Shown: positions 39,856 through 47,534 of the stretch, piece by piece | How the letters are laid out: each line of letters starts with the position of its first letter | How positions within the stretch are numbered: position 1 is the first letter of the stretch | Assembly (NCBI RefSeq): GCF_019972815.1 | Contig: NZ_BPPA01000014.1 | Coordinates: 1-64,000 of the forward strand | Direction of reading: 5' to 3' | Length of the DNA stretch: 64,000 nt | DNA from: Lactobacillus huangpiensis | GTDB taxonomy: Bacteria > Bacillota > Bacilli > Lactobacillales > Lactobacillaceae | The notes under the pieces: generated by a model | The model's input: the letters and a program-made list of their open reading frames with translations, nothing else | Database searches by the model: none | Told to the model about the DNA's origin: nothing | Translations under genes and position numbers: made by a program

Positions 39856-40093
39856 AAATGCTATTACTACCATTAAGCTCATAAATATGATCGTGGATTA
39901 ATATTCTTTTTAATCCATGCTTTTTCAAAACACTCCAAGCATATGTGCGATCAGTCTTTTGTTCTACTTTACGCTCAATTATTCTACTTTCTCTGACTGT
40001 TAAAGCTAACGTTATGACACTGATTGTTGCGATCATCAAACCAATCATGCTTTCTGCCATTAGGAACCCACTCTTTTTCCTATTTATCATCAA
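39815..40093 (-). CDS. comGE: ComGE-like competence pseudopilin
   Basis: This 92-aa protein has an N-terminal prepilin-like segment (NRKKSGFLMAESMIGLMIAT), a single transmembrane helix and a short charged domain. It overlaps the comGD 3' end by 14 bp and the comGF 5' end, as expected in this compact operon. Assignment rests on order and the pilin-type N-terminus, since ComGE sequences diverge strongly. Confidence 0.75.
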   Translation of the reverse strand: MMINRKKSGFLMAESMIGLMIATISVITLALTVRESRIIERKVEQKTDRTYAWSVLKKHGLKRILIHDHIYELNGSNSIYDMAEKKTYKIKN

Positions 40094-40502
40094 TTGCTCG
40101 TCCCCAAGTCATTTGCAACTTCACTTTTCGTGTATAGTGATGGTTAGTAACAGTAATTGTGTGAGGTGGTAACGAACCACTAATTGAAATTTTTAATAGA
40201 CTTAAGTTACTTATACTTATTTGTGGTTTTATTTTTATTGTCTGCGGCTTTTTTCCACCAATAATTATCAATTTTTTTGACGGAGGATAATATCTGACTA
40301 TACTTGTGCGGTTTTGTATAGCTGATCTTCTTGCTGCATGTTCAATAGAGCTTTTAATCTCTTTGACCGTGTTTTCCAATATCAGCTTTTCCCTATATTC
40401 ATTTATTTTTATAGTGCCTAGACCCACTAATCCAAGCATAATAGTGAGGGTAACAACCATTTCAGCCAGAGTAAATCCTTGCAACTTGAACTTATTTAGC
40501 AT
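40080..40502 (-). CDS. comGD: ComGD-like competence pseudopilin
   Basis: This protein of about 140 aa starts at ATG 40502, overlapping the comGC stop region by 11 bp. It carries a clear type IV prepilin motif (KLQGFTLAEMVVTLTIMLGL, cleavage after Gly, Glu at +5) and a beta-rich C-terminal domain. It is a minor pseudopilin of the transformation apparatus. Confidence 0.85.
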   Translation of the reverse strand: MLNKFKLQGFTLAEMVVTLTIMLGLVGLGTIKINEYREKLILENTVKEIKSSIEHAARRSAIQNRTSIVRYYPPSKKLIIIGGKKPQTIKIKPQISISNLSLLKISISGSLPPHTITVTNHHYTRKVKLQMTWGRAIDDK

Positions 40503-40830
40503 TTTTTTCAACTACACCATCATTTACAGTATAGTTTTTAGACTTTGAGAATTGCTTCTTCGTTAAGTAGCCATCATCAAACATATTTTGAAAGTTAATT
40601 TCTTTACCATTACGGTCTTTATCATCCTCATAAAGTGTGGCTTGAGTTTGCAAAGTCGATTTAAAAGCATCATTAGTCCTGTCACTAGCATTATTTTTCT
40701 GCTTAGTTAAATTTGGTGCGATGATTATAAGCAGCATCACTATGATTGCAACCACTACTACCATTTCAATCAAAGTAAAACCTTTTACCTTACGTTTATC
40801 AGTTGTAGATTTTGTTATGATGTTTTTCAC
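40492..40830 (-). CDS. comGC: ComGC major competence pseudopilin
   Basis: This 112-aa protein has the textbook prepilin motif (KVKGFTLIEMVVVVAIIVML) and a C-terminal domain with the ComGC pattern (LQTQATLYEDDKDRNGKEINF, LTKKQFSKSKNYTV). After cleavage by ComC it forms the pseudopilus that draws DNA to the membrane. TTCCTCC in the plus strand before it gives a strong ribosome-binding site. Confidence 0.92.
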   Translation of the reverse strand: MKNIITKSTTDKRKVKGFTLIEMVVVVAIIVMLLIIIAPNLTKQKNNASDRTNDAFKSTLQTQATLYEDDKDRNGKEINFQNMFDDGYLTKKQFSKSKNYTVNDGVVEKNAK

Positions 40831-40839
40831 TTTTTCCTC

Positions 40840-41844
40840 CTATATTTCCTGCATCATTGCATACATTGGCAATAAAAGTTTCAAATATAATCCAATAATG
40901 CATAAACCAATTAAAATAAAACAAATGGGTTGAACATTTACTATTAGTTTTTCTATTTTTTGTGTTAGATCGTTAAAAAAAGAACGTCCTAATAATAAAA
41001 ACTTCTTACTCAAGTCATCTCTTGTTGATCCGGCTTTTAATAGCAATAAAATTTCATTAGGCAAAAATTGCTCTTTTTCTATGATTTCTTCAGGATTCAT
41101 CCCCTTAGCCAGCTGTTTTCCAACCTTTTTTCCTACATATTGCTGTAAAGATCCCTTAACTTGCATAGCTGAATAGTCACAAATCTTTTGCAAGGAAAAG
41201 CCACTAGCCAGTAGTAGTCCGGTGTCATAGATCAAGATATATTTCACATAAATTTGAATTAATGGCCCAACAATTGGAAAGCTACTAAGTCTCTTCAAAG
41301 AGCGATAATCTTGTTTTCTCAATAAGAAAATCATTCTACACATGAAATAAACTAAACTTAAACTCAAAATTAATAAAAGCAATAACAGGTAGTCTCCAGT
41401 ATGTTCACCAGATTCAGCAAACTGATTGGATACAAAAGTCTGCATAAACAATAAAAGAAAAATCATCATTAACACTAAAATAAAAGGGTATGTCATTTCA
41501 GATTTTAACTTTTTTATTTGTTCATGTTTCAAACGAGTTAGAGTCGCAATTTGGGTAAGACATTCAATTAGGTTTCCCTGTACCATTGACAGCTCAATCT
41601 GAGTAGCAATAGTCTTAGAAAAGCCCAAATTAAGCATTTCGAAACTTAGTTTTTTTCCTGACTGAATGCTGTTACTTAACCTATTAAATAAGTTCTTTCT
41701 TTTAGGCCATATTATTGGCATCATTTCTAAACTGGTATTTAACGAAAAGCCATTTGATAAACTATTTTGTAAATATTCTAGAAATTCAATCCGTTCTTTA
41801 TTTGTTAGCTTATCCTGCCTGAAATTGTTCAAAGACCTGTTCAC
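40840..41844 (-). CDS. comGB: ComGB type II secretion-like platform protein
   Basis: This 334-aa polytopic membrane protein of the GspF family has two GspF repeats (about 20-140 and 190-320) and three transmembrane segments (about 120-138, 155-172 and 305-325). It anchors pseudopilus assembly at the membrane. It starts with GTG inside the 3' end of comGA (35-bp overlap), and comGC follows after 9 bp. Confidence 0.88.
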   Translation of the reverse strand: MNRSLNNFRQDKLTNKERIEFLEYLQNSLSNGFSLNTSLEMMPIIWPKRKNLFNRLSNSIQSGKKLSFEMLNLGFSKTIATQIELSMVQGNLIECLTQIATLTRLKHEQIKKLKSEMTYPFILVLMMIFLLLFMQTFVSNQFAESGEHTGDYLLLLLLILSLSLVYFMCRMIFLLRKQDYRSLKRLSSFPIVGPLIQIYVKYILIYDTGLLLASGFSLQKICDYSAMQVKGSLQQYVGKKVGKQLAKGMNPEEIIEKEQFLPNEILLLLKAGSTRDDLSKKFLLLGRSFFNDLTQKIEKLIVNVQPICFILIGLCIIGLYLKLLLPMYAMMQEI

Positions 41845-42784
41845 TAATTCTTTTCCTTTCCTTTAGCTTGACCAAATTTTGGTGCCAACTAACATAATCA
41901 CCTCGTTTATGCTTGCTTATGTCTGCCTGTAATTGATGTCCACTATCAATATCCATTAAGCAGGCAAAACCCGTATTAGTTGGCAGTAAGCGTTGATAGC
42001 TAACAGCGGTCAAACAATTATAAAGATCAGCCGCATTAATATTTAGACTTTCCAATCTCGAAATAGTCTGCAAAGTACTTTTGGCATGAACAGTTGCAAA
42101 AACAAGATGGCCACTTAGAGCAGCATCTACTGCCAGCCTTGCAGTTATTGCATTTCTAATTTCACCGATTATTAGAATATCTGGTCTATGACGTAAAGCT
42201 GCTTCAAGCAACCTGGAATATGTGATTTCCGCTGTCATGTTAACCTGCGTTTGTAAAAAATTTATTTCATGTATTTCAACAGGATCTTCAATCGTCATAA
42301 CCATCTGATTTTGACCTATCATTTTTGCCAAGTTATACATAGTTGTAGTTTTACCCGATCCTGTAGGACCACTTGTAACTATTAAGCCTCTTCTTTGAGC
42401 CAAAGTTTTCAGATTCTCAATTTGTTCATCAAAAAAATATTTACCTGTACTTATCTGATAAATAATTCTAATTACCAAAGATTCATGATCATTGAAATCT
42501 CCAATACTTGATAACCGCAAGTAATATATTTGTCCCTTAAAATCATATTCGAATGCTCCTACTTGTGGTCTACGATGTTCGGCTATATCCATTTGAGCAG
42601 CAAATTTTAGAAAATTGATCATTTCTTTGCCTTCTCTTATTGAATATTCAGCCTGATTTTCTATACCCATAATTGTGCGAAATCTCACAACTAGATTAAC
42701 TCCCCGCATTAAAAAGAAAATGTCACTTGAATGCTTATTTATTGCATCTTCAATTAAAGAATTAACAGCTTCTTTGATTTTCAT
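41810..42784 (-). CDS. comGA: ComGA pseudopilus assembly ATPase
   Basis: This 324-aa GspE/PilB-type ATPase powers pseudopilus assembly. It has Walker A GPTGSGKTTTMYNL (about residue 138), an Asp box (VMTIEDPVEI), Walker B region DILIIGEIRN and a His box (HLVFATVHAKST). The zinc-binding Cys motif of longer GspE proteins is absent, as in other ComGA proteins. AAGGAGG precedes the ATG. Upstream at 42806-42825 the minus strand has a T-run followed by TGCGTAATTAAT, a possible competence sigma site (speculative). Confidence 0.92.
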   Translation of the reverse strand: MKIKEAVNSLIEDAINKHSSDIFFLMRGVNLVVRFRTIMGIENQAEYSIREGKEMINFLKFAAQMDIAEHRRPQVGAFEYDFKGQIYYLRLSSIGDFNDHESLVIRIIYQISTGKYFFDEQIENLKTLAQRRGLIVTSGPTGSGKTTTMYNLAKMIGQNQMVMTIEDPVEIHEINFLQTQVNMTAEITYSRLLEAALRHRPDILIIGEIRNAITARLAVDAALSGHLVFATVHAKSTLQTISRLESLNINAADLYNCLTAVSYQRLLPTNTGFACLMDIDSGHQLQADISKHKRGDYVSWHQNLVKLKERKRISEQVFEQFQAG

Positions 42785-42851
42785 AAAAACCTCCTTATCT
42801 TGCTACCATTATTAATTACGCAAAAAAAAGAATTTTTCTCATATAACAAAA

Positions 42852-42881
42852 AAGCTCACACAATTGTGTGAGCTTAACTAA
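42852..42881. terminator. terminator of the flavodoxin-type gene pair
   Basis: A perfect 24-nt palindrome (42852-42875, core CACACAATTGTGTG) has a T-run on its minus-strand side. It separates the oxidoreductase genes from comGA. Confidence 0.8.
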
Positions 42882-42902
42882 AATAACTAATGAGAAAGAA
42901 AG

Positions 42903-43436
42903 CTATTTGTTGCTTAAAATATAGTCAACATATCTCTCAGATTCTTTTTTTAACTGTTCATCTGTTAGATTTTGCATTACTCCTTGGAGGATAAAAGGTT
43001 TCAGAAATTTTGTCCCAATCAAGTTACTTGTAGCTTTAAAAGGAATAAGCATTTCATCAATGGTATAATAAAAATCACCGTAAATATGATAATTTTTAGC
43101 TGGAGCACCAGTAGAAACAGCAATAATCATCTCTTTGCCTTTAAGAGCATTTCCGCTACTTCCATAAGCCCAGCCATGTAGAAGAACTTTGTCTTCCCAT
43201 TTTTTTAATAAGCTGGGGGAACTATACCAGTACATTGGAAATTGTAAAACTATTCTACCGGCTTTTTCTAACAGACTTTGCTCTAATTCTACATCTATTT
43301 TTTCATTTGGATACTTTTCGTATTCATCCCTTACTATCACCTCCTTTGAAGAATTTTTCAGAACTTCTTGTTTCAAAGCTTTATTTACTCGTGAATTATT
43401 TATATGAGGATGAAAAATTAAAACTAAAGTTTTCAA
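42903..43436 (-). CDS. NAD(P)H-dependent quinone oxidoreductase (flavodoxin_2 fold)
   Basis: This 177-aa protein starts with a flavin-binding strand (KTLVLIFHPHINNSRVNKAL) and contains the family segment IVLQFPMYWYSSPSLLKKWEDK, then LLHGWAYG. It resembles the KefF/MdaB/YwrO group, which reduces quinones or nitro compounds using FMN or FAD. It follows another flavodoxin-type gene by 23 bp, and both probably form one redox-related operon. Confidence 0.88.
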   Translation of the reverse strand: MKTLVLIFHPHINNSRVNKALKQEVLKNSSKEVIVRDEYEKYPNEKIDVELEQSLLEKAGRIVLQFPMYWYSSPSLLKKWEDKVLLHGWAYGSSGNALKGKEMIIAVSTGAPAKNYHIYGDFYYTIDEMLIPFKATSNLIGTKFLKPFILQGVMQNLTDEQLKKESERYVDYILSNK

Positions 43437-43459
43437 TATGGTTTCCTTTCTTTTTATGT

Positions 43460-44137
43460 TTAATATCCTAAATCATGAAGCCAAGAATCTACTTTGGCTT
43501 TGGCAGAAGCAGCATTTTCTCCTTTAATTTCAAAGCCTTTTTTCAATTTTGCTTTTGGAAAAACATTATGAATAGTATTTAATGACTTGCCCCAACCTGA
43601 ACTCGCATTTGTAGAAAAGGGTATTATTGTTTTATTATTAAGGTCGACCTGATCCATAAAAGTCCTGACAATCATTGGAATATCATCCCACCAAATTGGG
43701 TAACCCAAAAAGATGGTGTCATATTTAGAAACTATAGGCAGCTCCCCTTCTATTTTTGGTCTAGCCTTATTTTTTTGCTCCCTTTCTGCTTGACTTACTG
43801 TTTTATCATAAGACTTTGGATAAGCTACCCTGGGTTTAATCTCAAAAATTTGAGCACCAGTAACTTTTTTAATTTCATCAGCGATACGCGCAGTATTTCC
43901 TCGCTTTAAATTAACTCCAGGATAATTTTGACCAGATCTTGAAAAATAAACGATTAAAACGTGACTTCTGTTTAAACTTTTTACTTTTTTAGTTGAAACC
44001 TGTTCATTTCTTTTGTCATCAGCTTTTTCCTGAGCCTGATTTCTATTTATAAACCAGTACATGCCTAAACCCAGAAACACTAGTATTAAAAGTAAGACCA
44101 CAATAACTGTAGTTTTCTGCTTTGAAAATTTTTTCAT
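43460..44137 (-). CDS. membrane-anchored flavodoxin
   Basis: This 225-aa protein has an N-terminal transmembrane anchor (TTVIVVLLLILVFLGLGMYW), a charged linker and a flavodoxin-4 type domain. The FMN phosphate loop is IVYFSRSGQN, and FLGYPIWWDDIPMIVRTFMD forms the flavin-stacking region. The positive-inside rule places the domain outside the membrane, where it could take part in extracellular electron transfer or thiol/quinone reduction. That role is inferred. Confidence 0.83.
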   Translation of the reverse strand: MKKFSKQKTTVIVVLLLILVFLGLGMYWFINRNQAQEKADDKRNEQVSTKKVKSLNRSHVLIVYFSRSGQNYPGVNLKRGNTARIADEIKKVTGAQIFEIKPRVAYPKSYDKTVSQAEREQKNKARPKIEGELPIVSKYDTIFLGYPIWWDDIPMIVRTFMDQVDLNNKTIIPFSTNASSGWGKSLNTIHNVFPKAKLKKGFEIKGENAASAKAKVDSWLHDLGY

Positions 44138-44439
44138 TGATATTCTCCCAAAGTCTGCTTATAAAATTAATGATTGATTCGTTTATCAAATTATAAAAGC
44201 TAATAAATATAAGTTAGTTTTTTATATTTATTATTTCTCATTTACATAAAATTTATAGTTTGCCTGGCTTTATTGCCGTTCACCACCTTTTACAATAAAA
44301 GTTTAAAGTCACGGTTAATAATTGTCTAATACTTAAAAAGCATGCTTAATCATGCTTTTGTCGCAATAAATCAGAAAATTTCACAAATAAAAAAACATAC
44401 AATAGTCTGTATGTTCTTTATTTTATTTTTTAAAAACGT
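44138..44439. other. intergenic region with two terminator hairpins
   Basis: AAAAGCATG (44336-44344) pairs with CATGCTTTT (44351-44359), and ACATACA (44395-44401) pairs with TGTATGT (44408-44414), the latter followed by T7 on the minus strand. The second closes the VOC gene. The rest should hold the promoter of the flavodoxin pair; I do not see a clear one. Confidence 0.55.
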
Positions 44440-44820
44440 TTATATATAATTGGAAATTTCAATTAGATTCTGATCTGGATCTCTAACGTAAATTGATTTT
44501 ATTTTTCCCTCAGCACCAGTTCGCAAAACTGGCCCTAAAACGATATGTAAGTTATTTTTTTGAAAAGTCTTCAGTAAATCATCAATTGGCTTATCACTGA
44601 TCAGACAAATATCTCCAGACCCTGGCGTTGGAAATTCAGCTTTAGGATCAATTTCATGTCCCAATTCATGTAAATTAATTTTTTGATGTCCAAGTTTTAA
44701 AGCAGTCCGGCCATTTTGAAAATTAATTGTTTCTATACCAAAATATTTATGGTAAAAATCAGTAGTTGTTTTAATATCTTTAACTGTAAGCACTAAATGA
44801 TCAAGTCCAATTATAGCCAT
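44440..44820 (-). CDS. VOC-family (glyoxalase/fosfomycin-resistance fold) protein
   Basis: This protein of about 126 aa consists of two beta-alpha-beta-beta-beta modules of the vicinal-oxygen-chelate fold. Candidate metal ligands are His in GLDHLVLTV, His in KINLHELGH and Glu in LIEISNYI. It begins at ATG 44820 behind GGGGAGGC; a longer frame upstream runs through a terminator and is not real. Relatives include glyoxalase I and thiol transferases. The substrate is not predictable. Confidence 0.85.
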   Translation of the reverse strand: MAIIGLDHLVLTVKDIKTTTDFYHKYFGIETINFQNGRTALKLGHQKINLHELGHEIDPKAEFPTPGSGDICLISDKPIDDLLKTFQKNNLHIVLGPVLRTGAEGKIKSIYVRDPDQNLIEISNYI

Positions 44821-44906
44821 ATTTGCCTCCCCTTTTTTGCGATTATTATATAATGACACAGAGAAAAATGTTTGGATTTGGTTTTGAGTGTTTGTTTCAA
44901 ACAAAA

Positions 44907-44930
44907 AAAGCAACACTTTCGTGTTGCTTT
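44907..44930 (-). terminator. minus-strand terminator upstream of the VOC gene
   Basis: AAAGCAACAC (44907-44916) pairs with GTGTTGCTTT (44921-44930), and a T7 run follows on the minus strand. No minus-strand gene lies upstream until the sRNA at 46036-46116, so it ends an unannotated transcript or acts as an attenuator. Confidence 0.7.
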
Positions 44931-46030
44931 AATCCATTAAATACCTATTCTTACTGCGATTTTAAAAACATACTTATTTAGATAGAAAAATTTTTTATTA
45001 TATGAATAAACACTAGGAATAATAAAATTAGATCTTCACAGATAATGAGTTGATATTTAAGGTTGAAACTTATTGGCATCACTCCCCTTTCTATTTAATA
45101 ATTTCAGAGGTAAGCATAATTAAGTCAAAAAGCAATAAATTTTTGTTCTTAAATTAAAATTACTATTGGTTTTTAACTGAGTTAAAGAAAAAACTCTGTC
45201 AGAATCAAGTCTTTTTTGTAGTCTCAATTACCAATTTCTCATAATAATATAAGTTAGTGCAGCTTGCATATAAGTTTTTTATTAAAACCATTATTTAAGC
45301 ATTATCAAAAGTTAAATAGGGTTATCCCCAATTTTCAATTTTTCATTATGGCAAACTATTTATTAATATTTAAAAATATATTATTTTATTATTAATTTTA
45401 ACCAAAAACAAAAGACAATTTTATCATTAACTTAATTTTACATTTTTCCTATATGTATCTATAAACTTCACTTAAAAATTAAACCCATCACCGGTTATTA
45501 CGCCAAAAAAAGTTAATCCACTTTTTCATAGCATTCATTTTTAATGAAGATAGCATCTTAATGTCTCTTTATTCCCAAATTTTTACCTTATCATCTACCG
45601 TTATAGGTGTTATAAAAAAGAGACCGATAAATTTTAGCTATAATAAATACATATATAATATTTTTTGATAAAATATTGATTAGCAATCTAAGTTGTAATC
45701 AAATAAACCTGATTACAGCCTAAGCCAACTATTAGAATTGTTACAATTCAAAAATTATATGCTAGGTAAAATGAATATGTAAAAATCCATTAGTTGTGAT
45801 TGCTAATCAATACATTGCAACAAAACATTTTTTATTGCTATTTTGTCTCTTTGTATATATCATTAACAAAGAAGTAAAAACTACTAAAAATGTTTTCTTT
45901 AGCCCAGATATTATTAAATATGAACATTTTAATTGAACATATTTTATTTAGGCTACTACTAACCTCCCGTTTTTTTAAAATTGCAACATTTGATATTGCT
46001 TTTTCTACTACCACAAGTGATACTATATAA
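44931..46030. other. 1.1-kb AT-rich region without a gene
   Basis: No frame longer than about 45 codons with a ribosome-binding site is present on either strand. The region has many short inverted repeats, a nested repeat structure at 45674-45812 and the repeated words ATTGCAACA and ATTGCT near 45815 and 45980. It may be decayed mobile DNA. Confidence 0.6.
45674..45812. repeat. 15-bp inverted repeat enclosing two hairpins
   Basis: TATTGATTAGCAATC (45674-45688) is exactly complementary to GATTGCTAATCAATA (45798-45812). Inside are TGTAATCA (45694-45701) with TGATTACA (45710-45717) and a GAATTGT/ACAATTC hairpin (about 45735-45749). A 139-bp closed structure suggests either a structured RNA or a small MITE-like element; no target duplication is seen. 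Confidence 0.6.
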
Positions 46031-46035
46031 GTATA

Positions 46036-46116
46036 TAAAAAAGTAGTCGATGTTGAACGCAGACTACTAAATTAGTTAACACGATGATAAAAATCATGCC
46101 GACCACTATGTGGATG
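46036..46116 (-). ncRNA. predicted small RNA divergent from the XRE gene
   Basis: A strong promoter (46122-46150) should start a minus-strand transcript near 46115. The RNA would contain hairpin CCAC/GTGG (46113-46103), hairpin ATGAT/ATCAT with a UUUU loop (46097-46084) and a terminator stem AGTAGTC (46068-46062) with GACTACT (46048-46042) followed by U5. The length is about 80 nt. No open frame fits in it. I do not recognise the family. Function is unknown; the position suggests a link to the divergent XRE regulator. Confidence 0.6.
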
Positions 46117-46121
46117 CTTTT

Positions 46122-46150
46122 ATTATATTACCATTTATGATAGCGGTCAA
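46122..46150 (-). promoter_or_regulatory. consensus promoter of the small RNA
   Basis: On the minus strand TTGACC (46150-46145) and a perfect TATAAT (46127-46122) are spaced exactly 17 bp, the best sigma-A promoter match in the region. Confidence 0.75.
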
Positions 46151-46151
46151 G

Positions 46152-46171
46152 CACAAATACAATCATTTGTG
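46152..46171. promoter_or_regulatory. possible operator between sRNA and XRE gene
   Basis: CACAAA (46152-46157) and TTTGTG (46166-46171) form an inverted repeat with an 8-bp spacer next to the sRNA -35 element and 25 bp before the XRE start. It is a plausible XRE binding site. Confidence 0.4.
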
Positions 46172-46195
46172 ATACTTTTTTAAGGAAGAATTTGA

Positions 46196-46537
46196 ATGAA
46201 TGTATATTCGCGTATTTTTGATACCGCTAAAAAACATGGCATGTCTATTAAAGAACTTGCTAGAAAAGCCCAAATTGGTGAAAATAGTATTTATAGGTGG
46301 AAAACTATTAAACCTTCCACGCAATCTTTGACTAAAGTAGCTCGAGAATTGCACGTTTCTACTGATTATTTATTAGGTCAAGAAAAAGGTAGTAATAAAA
46401 AAGACTGCCTAGATATAGCTAATAAAAATGCTCAGTTATTATATGAAGGTCAACATGTACCCGAAAAATATGTCAACATGCTCCGCTTTATTATGGAAGA
46501 AGATCGCGCAGAAAAAACTAAAACTCCCGAAAATTAA
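46196..46537 (+). CDS. XRE-family transcriptional regulator
   Basis: This 113-aa protein has an N-terminal HTH_3 domain (residues 5-60: FDTAKKHGMSIKELARKAQI, GENSIYRWKTIKPSTQSLTK) and a helical C-terminal region (about 75-105) without a peptidase or ligand domain. The HTH resembles that of the CI-like repressor at 1771 (shared N-x-I-Y-x-W-K core). AAGGAAG precedes ATG 46196. It is flanked by AT-rich non-coding DNA and is divergent from a predicted small RNA, so it may be a remnant of a mobile element. Confidence 0.85.
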   Translation: MNVYSRIFDTAKKHGMSIKELARKAQIGENSIYRWKTIKPSTQSLTKVARELHVSTDYLLGQEKGSNKKDCLDIANKNAQLLYEGQHVPEKYVNMLRFIMEEDRAEKTKTPEN

Positions 46538-46542
46538 GAAAA

Positions 46543-46574
46543 AAAATTCCCCAGAATTGACCAGTCAATTCTGG
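46543..46574. terminator. terminator of yebC and the XRE gene
   Basis: CCAGAATTGA (46551-46560) pairs with TCAATTCTGG (46565-46574). A T8 run follows on the minus strand. Confidence 0.85.
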
Positions 46575-46598
46575 AGAAACAATTAAATAAGATTTTTC

Positions 46599-47327
46599 TT
46601 ATTCTTCGTCAGCTGCAGCCGTATAAACATTCTGAACATCATCATCATCTTCTAGAGCATCAACCAAATGGTCAAATTGCTCTTTTTTATCATCTGGAAC
46701 AGGTGTTGTGTTTTCAGGTATCATTGTCAATTCTGCGTTGGCTAACTTATAGCCATCTTTTTCAAGTGCATCACGAACTTGCGCAAATTGTTTTGGATCT
46801 GTATAAATTTCATAAGCATCATCGCTGGTTTGCAAGTCATCTCCACCAGCATCCATTACGTCAAGCAACATCTGATCCTCATCAGCATCAGTAGTTGTGC
46901 GATCAATGACAATATAACCTTTACGATTGAACATATAAGCAACTGAACCAGTTGCTCCTAAAGAACCACCATTACGAGTAAACGCTACTCTGACAGCAGA
47001 AGCAGTCCGATTCTTATTATCAGTCAGTGCTTCAACAAAGATAGCCACACCACCCGGTGCGTATCCCTCATAAGTGATTTCATCATAATGCTCTTCTGAA
47101 TTGCCCTCTGCCTTTTTAATAGCCCGGTCAATATTTGACTTAGGCATATTGTTAGCATGTGCCTTGTCCATAACCATACGCAAGTTAGGATTTCCGGAAG
47201 GGTCAGGACCACCATTCTTTGCAGCCATGTATATTTCACGAGATAATTTTTGGAAAATCTTACCCCTCTTTGCGTCTTGTGCATTCTTGCGGCCTTGGAT
47301 ATTGTGCCATTTTGAGTGTCCTGACAT
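46599..47327 (-). CDS. yebC: YebC/PmpR-family regulator/translation factor
   Basis: This 242-aa protein begins [20 protein letters not shown], the hallmark of the family, and has the three-domain pattern (helical domain I, then [14 protein letters not shown] and the acidic C-terminal [18 protein letters not shown]). YebC proteins were described as DNA-binding regulators; work on family members also links them to translation of proline-rich stretches. It is monocistronic with a terminator at 46543-46574. Confidence 0.95.
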   Translation of the reverse strand: MSGHSKWHNIQGRKNAQDAKRGKIFQKLSREIYMAAKNGGPDPSGNPNLRMVMDKAHANNMPKSNIDRAIKKAEGNSEEHYDEITYEGYAPGGVAIFVEALTDNKNRTASAVRVAFTRNGGSLGATGSVAYMFNRKGYIVIDRTTTDADEDQMLLDVMDAGGDDLQTSDDAYEIYTDPKQFAQVRDALEKDGYKLANAELTMIPENTTPVPDDKKEQFDHLVDALEDDDDVQNVYTAAADEE

Positions 47328-47534
47328 TTAAGAATCCTTCTTTCTTTTCTTATCATTAACGATATTATCTTACCGCAGAGGACTATAAATTTCAATACAA
47401 GCAACTATTTCTCCCGCTTTTTTAATCAAATTTGAATGTGCTTTCATTAAAATAAGTTTGTCTAGCCTCTGGTCATCTTTTTATTTAATTAGTAAAATAA
47501 AAACATTAGTTGTTTTTCAAAGGAGAGAACTTTA

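Noticed and set aside
43320..43345. AAAGGAGGTGAT-like motif on the minus strand, possible internal start
   Set aside because: It lies inside the oxidoreductase coding sequence and the frame it would open has no support.
45318..45330. TTATCCCCA, DnaA-box-like word in the AT-rich gap
   Set aside because: A single imperfect box with no cluster and no replication gene nearby is not an origin.
45890..46027. 46-codon plus-strand frame as a type I toxin opposite the small RNA
   Set aside because: It has no ribosome-binding site, does not resemble Fst/Ldr toxins and does not overlap the predicted RNA; the terminator is active only on the minus strand.
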